Assembly (NCBI GenBank): GCA_030411725.1
Contig: MU839837.1
Coordinates: forward strand, 372,001-436,000
Length of the DNA: 64,000 nucleotides
Source: Echria macrotheca
Lineage: Eukaryota; Ascomycota; Sordariomycetes; Sordariales; Schizotheciaceae
Reading direction: 5' to 3'
Part shown: positions 58,855 to 64,000 of the stretch, piece after piece
Numbering within the stretch: the first letter of the stretch is position 1
Layout of the letters: each line of letters begins with the position of its first letter
Position numbers and translations under genes: made by a program
Notes under the pieces: generated by a model
Databases searched by the model: none
Told to the model about the DNA's origin: nothing
Seen by the model: the letters and a program-made list of their open reading frames with translations, nothing else

Positions 58855-59003
58855 GGGCGCTGCACCGCGCAGGCCCTAACGAGCTATATAGAGCGCTGAG
58901 ATCAATTGAGCTGTCAGTTCAATTGATTTGTATCCTTTTATAGGGCATGGCTCAGTGGTCGTTAGCGCTGCTGCTGGCGCCGTGACACCAGCGATCTAAA
59001 TCC
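58855..59003 (+). mobile_element. tRNA-like (SINE-type) relic inside the AT-rich island
   Basis: A GC-richer pocket contains GTTAGGGC/GCCCTAAC arms (about 58862-58891), ATCAATTGA/TCAATTGAT arms, then TGGCTCAGTGGT at 58948-58959, a good RNA polymerase III A-box, and GATCTAAATCC at 58993-59003, which differs from the B-box consensus mainly by C-to-T and G-to-A changes. Spacing of 45 nt is normal for tRNA promoters. No intact cloverleaf is seen. Confidence 0.4.
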
Positions 59004-60189
59004 GCAATAAACAACCGGCCCAAATTACTAACTATCTACTTACGTTACAGGACTAATACAGTTGTAAAGCTCCGGTCTATTCAGTATATTAGCAGCCTAA
59101 TATTAGGGGTTAGGGAGCAGTATCCCTAGCCTAAGAAACTAGTAGATACCAAGGTAAAGGGTATAGCGAGTACCGGTAATAGTATACCTAATAATAGCGG
59201 TTCGGTAGCGGTAAAATCTAGGCGCAGTAGTAGCTTTCCCGTAGCGGTAACAACGCTAGTAGTAATAGTAGTAAGGTCCAGAAAGGTAAGGCCCGGAGCA
59301 GGGAAGGTAACAACCAAATCTAGCGTAAAAAGGCTAAAGGAAAAAGTTTATAATTAGAAGAAGCTACTAATAAGTACATTACTAACTGCTGTTTAATATA
59401 TACCGGCTAACCGCGTTTCCGCCGCGTATATCTCGGACTTAAATACGGTTAAAGTTTTATCAATCCAAGTAAAACTCTATACTTTAGCCCCCTTAAAATA
59501 TTTAATTAAAATTAATAGCGTTTAAGTTAAAATAGTAAACTAATTTAGGGCTTTTTTACTACTAGTTACCTTTGCTACCTGTACCGTAAACGGCGTATAG
59601 TTTTTATATTAAAAAATTAGGTAGCTTTATACGGTAAATTGCGGAAATAGCGGCTAAAAAATAATTAAATCTTATAAAATTATATCCTAAAAGGAAAATA
59701 ATAAGTCCGTAAAGCCAGCTCCGGCTAGGTATTATATTTAGCCCTTTTCCAATCTAAAAGCTCCGGAAAAGTCGTTTAAACCCAATTAAATAAGCCGCTA
59801 TAAAAAATCCAGCGGTATTATCTAAGCCCTACGGACCTCAAGGTACCCTATTTAGGCTAAATAGCCGGCTATAGTCCGTATAAACTTCCGGGGGAGGCAA
59901 TCCAGGTAACAACCAACTATTTACTCCTAATTCCACTAACCGGTACGCTAGATCTAACTTTTACTAACCCCCTTTAACTTAATTATTTTAACTTTAACGC
60001 TCCAGCTAATATAGGTTTTTTTAAACGATTAAAAACCAGTTTATTTAAACGCTTTATTAACCTAATTTAATTAAGTACTATAACTAAGCTTTATAGTAAA
60101 GGGGCCGGTAGTAGAGCTTTTTAAAAGCTAGATCTAATATTAAAAGCGTAAGTTCTAGAAATTAGGGAGCAGCTTTATAGTAAAATCCT

Positions 60190-60830
60190 ACCGGAAAAAA
60201 AGGTAAAAAGCAACGGTACTAAGTAGGTAACTTAAAAACTTACGGCTTTACAGCGCGTTAAACAAATCTACGTAACCAAATTAGTTTTATTTACCCTTAT
60301 AGCTAATTATAATTAAGGATAGGTATTAAATCGGCCTTTTATTAGGAAATTTAAAGGTAAAAAAGTCTAAAATCTTTACTTCTCGCCGGTTACCTTTACG
60401 GTTAAATATATAGTAGCTAAAAAGGATATCAACCAATATCCAAAAATAGTACTTTAACTAACGCGCGGTTTAAGTTTATAACTTTAAGTAAATCTAGTAA
60501 AGCTCCGCCTTTAAATAACCGTTAAGTATCGTATATTACTTTTTATTAGTAAAAACCGCCTTTTAAGCCTTAGTATTACGGCATTATAAAAACCGGATAA
60601 ACTCCCTAGTATTATTACCGCGCGGATTAAAGTGGTTGTTTATCCTTAGGTCCTTTTAAAAGTTTTAAAGGTCCATAATTACTATTATATACCCCTAAAT
60701 TAACCACCACGCAAGCTTCTACTCCTCCAGCTCCTCTAGCTCCTCTAGCTCCTTTAGCTCCTCTAAGTCCTCCGGATCCTCTATATCCTCTACATTATCT
60801 ACCGGATTACTAACGGCTATACCCCCTTTT
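60190..60830 (-). pseudogene. degraded coding frame of a transposon, minus strand
   Basis: One minus-strand frame reads for about 210 codons with some 15 stops, every one TAA or TAG and none TGA. It opens with an acidic repeat (VDNVEDIEDPEDLEELKELE and two more EELEE units) encoded by the AGCTCCTCT tandem on the plus strand at 60719-60785. Further on, fragments such as FNPRGNNTREFIRFL, KAVFTNKK, YTILNGYLKAELY and EVKILDFFTFKFPNKRPI look protein-like. I cannot name the family. Confidence 0.5.
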
Positions 60831-61560
60831 TACCGGAAAAGTAACTAATTAATAACCTCCTACTTAAAGAAAAGAAAAAGCTTTTACTCCGTAACTATAT
60901 CCCTATCAAAATACTACTTCCCTAGGCAAAACTACTGGAACTAAAGCTATTTTAGCCAATAGGTTTTAATTATATTAAGGGTATAGTTTTTAGTAATCGC
61001 AATCCGTATTTAAAGGAAATTATCCTAAAGTTTTATATTATTTTAAATAGCGAAGTCGTACGCTAAAACCTTAATTACTAACGCTGTAGCTATAACTCCA
61101 CTACTATACGGCACTTTTACTACTAAGGCTAACCTCCTTATTACTAATACCATCTTCTTAATACTGGCTTTTTTTACTAATATTTTCTATTGCTTTGGGG
61201 AAATTATTTTAAATACTTATAAAGCCATTATACCGGTATAAATAAGCTAAAGTAAATAAATATAAAGCCTATAAGCAATTTTAGCTGCAACGTAATAGAA
61301 GAAGTTTTTTTAAAGAGTAAAAATCAATAGCCTTTAATAAAAAAAGTAAAGTAATAAGAAAGGAAGCAAATGCCAAATTTAAAGTAGAAAGTTCTTTAAG
61401 ATTTAAGAATATTAGAAACCCTAAACAGTAGCCTTTTAGCGCCGAAAGCGCTATTAGCTAACGCCTAATTAGCGCTACAGCGCCTTAGTACGCTATAAGA
61501 TAGCGGGGTTCCGGTCGTTTACCGGCGCTTTCTGGCCAATTAGCCGGTCAATTAGCGGTG

Positions 61561-61812
61561 GGTGTAGGATTCCGAGATATCCACTGTGGGGTGCGGTTGG
61601 CTGTGGTGGAGATCTCGAGATATCCACCACGGTTTAGGTGCGGGGTTAGGGTTATGGGTGGCTGATTGATCAGCGGCTGAGCGGATCTCACTCAGCCGGA
61701 TCGTTGATACCGTCAGATATCAACACCAGCCACACGACCCATCCAACCTGGAAATCTATAATGTACCGATACCAAAGAAACTACTCTACACACAGGTCCT
61801 GTCCCACCCCCC
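61561..61812. other. short junction between the AT-rich island and the desaturase 3' end
   Basis: It contains two copies of CGAGATATCCAC about 41 bp apart (near 61575 and 61616), each followed by a GGTGCGG, a GGGTTAGGGTTA stretch at 61643-61654 and the near-palindrome GCTGATTGATCAGC. No gene. Confidence 0.5.
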
Positions 61813-63566
61813 TCAATGATGATGCCCCCCCTCCGTCCCCGCCACAACCCGCCGACACTTATCCAGGATAGCCGCCTGCCTCGCAACATCCGCCAGCCGC
61901 CCCACGACAACCTTATTCCCATCGACAAACCCATAAAGCGCATACGGAATGCCGACGTCCTCACAGAAAGCCTGCACCAGCCCCTGCGTCCTCCTCAGGT
62001 TATGCCGCGGGATCCGCGGATACAAGTGATGAATCGCCTGGAACTGCAGCCCGCCGTGGAAGAAGTCCAGCCACTCGGGACAGTCGACATCCATCGTCGT
62101 GCGCAGCATGCGCTGCGGGAACGACTCGTCGACCCCCAGGTCGGCCGTGCTCATGGCGAAGTGCGAGAGCGTAATCTGCACGTGCAGCGGCGCCGACGTC
62201 ATGTGGCTGACCATGACGAACACAAAACGGTGCCAGTTCGTGTCGATGGCGCGGTACACCAGGAAATATCCGAACCAAATCCAAAAAACGATCTGCCCCA
62301 GAGCCTCGAGGTGGCGGTGCCACCACGCCGGGCCCTTCTTCGGCGCTTGGCCGGTGAGGAGATAGAGCCAGGACAGACGATATAGATTAAAACGGCCAAA
62401 GAGGAGGATGAGGTAGTACGAGTAGTGCTGGATCGAGATGAAGAACTTGGCCGCCGCGTCGTACTCCATGATGCGTTCGTAGTAGGTAGAATAAAGCGAC
62501 CCCAGGAGGCGATGGGATACCGCAAAGAAGGGCAGATGCTCAATGTCCGGGTCGTGCTCGGGCGAGTTGGTCACGATGTGGTGGACGTTGTGGTTGCGCT
62601 TCCACCAGCCAATCGACAGCCCGCCCAAGAAATCCGCAATGACAATCCCGATGACCGTGTCGGTATGGAAATCGTGCGTGATGCCCATGTGTCCGGCATC
62701 ATGCGCCGTAAAGACCAGCTGGTGCCAGAAACAGCCCAGAAAGAAAGCGCTGGTGGCGTACCATCCCCAGCGCAGAAAGACCAGCATGGCCGTGAACAGG
62801 AGCGCATACCGGAAGCACTCGACCGCGTACGCGCCGTAGTTGCAGTCGTACAACTTCTCGGCCCTGATCCGCTTGTTGAGCTCGCGATACTTTTGCACGA
62901 TAGCATCCTGCGTGTCCGGGTCGAGCGCCGGATACCGGTCCAGATCAAGCTTGATCTCCCTGCGCGTGAGCGTATCCAGATGCGCCATGCCGTCCGCCGT
63001 CGCCCCATCTCCCGCGTCATCGGCCGACGAGACCGACGACACCGAGCCCGCGACGCGCCGCCGCTCCCGCACACCCGCACCCTCATCAAACACGGGCGAC
63101 ACCGACCGAGAGCTGGCACTACCACGACTCGACACCTCGACCTCCGCCTCATCCTCTTCCTCGACCCCCAACAACCGAAACTTCCCCCCCTGAATAGGCG
63201 GGACAAAACTCCTCCATCGTCCCTCAATCCTCCCAATACGATACCGATCCATCATAGCGCGCGCTTCCGGCGAGTGCAATCTATACACACAACACGTTAG
63301 TCCCCCCACACCGCCTACTTTCATCACAACCATCCAAAAACTCACCCATTAACCTCATCCGTCGCATCCCTCCCAACCATGTGCATAATAGCCTTATCCC
63401 CGCCAGGGTGATACTTCAACCACCCGTCGACCTTGAGCACATACCCATCCACGATGATGACATGTCGACCCTCGGCGATGAGCCCCTCGACCTGCCGGCG
63501 CGACAAGACTTCATACTCGCGCTTTCCCCCCTCCACCTCCACCTCCTTCTGTCCTTTTCCTCCCAT
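61813..63566 (-). CDS. delta-8 (E) sphingolipid desaturase, cytochrome b5 fusion
   Basis: Minus-strand exons 63566-63346 and 63280-61813 encode 562 residues. The N-terminal cytochrome b5 domain has the heme-binding HPGGD (53-57); a Ser/acidic linker follows (about 110-170); then comes a membrane desaturase with histidine boxes HDAGH (267-271), HNVHH (304-308) and QAIHH (488-492), the Gln-type third box typical of front-end desaturases. Several hydrophobic helices are visible (ALLFTAMLVFLRWGWYATSA and others). In fungi this ER enzyme inserts the delta-8 trans double bond in the sphingoid base of glucosylceramide, a step before C9 methylation. The protein ends in GGHHH. Length and layout are normal. 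A fatty-acid delta-6-type front-end desaturase is the main alternative, less likely given the fungal b5-fusion family. Confidence 0.92.
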
Positions 63567-64000
63567 TGTCGCTCGCTTTCCTTTTCACGCCGCGTACGTA
63601 TTTCGCAAGCAATCCCGATAGAACAGTAGAGACACTACTGAACTGATAGAGTGGACGCCTGAAACTCCCCTCCTCCGCCGCGCCGCGCCGAAAAGCAAAA
63701 AAGTCCTCAGCGGGTGTTCTTTCACCGCCCCTCCCCAAACGAGCGAAACGAGCGAAACGAATGTGGGATAGAGCTAGCTGGGTGGAAAAATTGAAGGAGC
63801 AAAACAAAAAAGGTTCCCCGAGGTTTTTTGTTGCTTCACATTTCTTGTGAGATTCAAGGAGGGGTGGCGGATCGAACGACTGTGTCCAACAAAATGGCCT
63901 GATGGACAGTGTTGAGAACGAGAGAGGTTGGCATCGCCGAGGTCGAGGTGGGGTCAACAACGAGGATCCCGCCCGTCCCAGGCGAATTGACCACTCATCT
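63567..64000. other. 5' flank of the desaturase gene
   Basis: This is the promoter/leader of the minus-strand desaturase. Open frames here are shadows. No further gene is visible before the window ends. Confidence 0.5.

Larger units (their letters stand above)
58400..61560. mobile_element. RIP-mutated transposable-element relic (AT-rich island)
   Basis: Composition changes abruptly to AT-rich DNA dominated by TA, TTA and TAA words, with TG and CA almost missing on both strands while CG persists. That pattern follows from repeat-induced point mutation, which turns CpA into TpA. All frames are closed by stops. On the minus strand one long degraded frame can still be followed between about 60830 and 60190. 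Edges are approximate: the left one is marked by palindromes and the right one lies in GCG/AGC-rich repeats near 61435-61560. The class of element is not assigned. The island lies 250 bp from the 3' end of the desaturase gene and about 2 kb from the ApsB-like gene. Confidence 0.8.

Noticed and set aside
61643..61654. GGGTTAGGGTTA, two telomere-type units
   Set aside because: Only twelve bases; expected by chance at this scale and flanked by ordinary gene DNA, so not called an interstitial telomere.
1..64000. Possible CRISPR array, operon or prokaryotic element
   Set aside because: The window is spliced eukaryotic gene space; no regular spaced repeats and no polycistronic arrangement are seen.

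Overview
The window is nuclear DNA of a filamentous ascomycete. Genes are GC-rich and carry short introns of about 48-63 bp with GTRNGY donors and CTAAC-type branch sites. The proteins (PMK1/MAK-2-type MAP kinase, SKN7, metacaspase CasA type, ApsB/Mto1-like protein, delta-8 sphingolipid desaturase) are typical of Sordariomycetes. One AT-rich block with almost no TG/CA dinucleotides looks like DNA mutated by repeat-induced point mutation (RIP). Together this suggests Sordariales, possibly Chaetomiaceae; the species cannot be fixed from the sequence alone.

Layout, left to right: 3' end of SEC24 (+); MAK-2/PMK1 MAP kinase (+, four exons); nucleoporin POM152 (+, four exons); SKN7 HSF-type response regulator (+, seven exons including a 17-nt microexon) behind a 3.9-kb leader/promoter; eIF2B epsilon (+, three exons); an M-type zinc metallopeptidase with a C-terminal jacalin-like lectin domain (-, four exons); a Whi5/Nrm1-type G1/S repressor (+, two exons); a Ser/Thr/Ala-rich single-pass membrane protein (-); an unrecognised 596-residue protein (+); a type I metacaspase (+, six exons); an assembly gap between poly-G and poly-C runs; a 62-residue hydrophilic protein (+) behind a good TATA box; VAC14 (+, eight exons); HAUS1-like augmin subunit (-); ApsB/Mto1-like microtubule organiser (+); a RIP-mutated transposon island of about 3.2 kb bordered by palindromes; and a cytochrome b5-fused sphingolipid desaturase (-).

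Most genes are unrelated housekeeping or signalling genes separated by 1-4 kb of non-coding DNA. The clearest functional pairing is the divergent couple HAUS1/ApsB, both acting in gamma-tubulin-dependent microtubule nucleation. They share a 314-bp promoter with a CCAAT palindrome and a forkhead-type motif. Introns were placed by splice consensus, frame continuity and agreement with remembered family sequence; no alignment was run.
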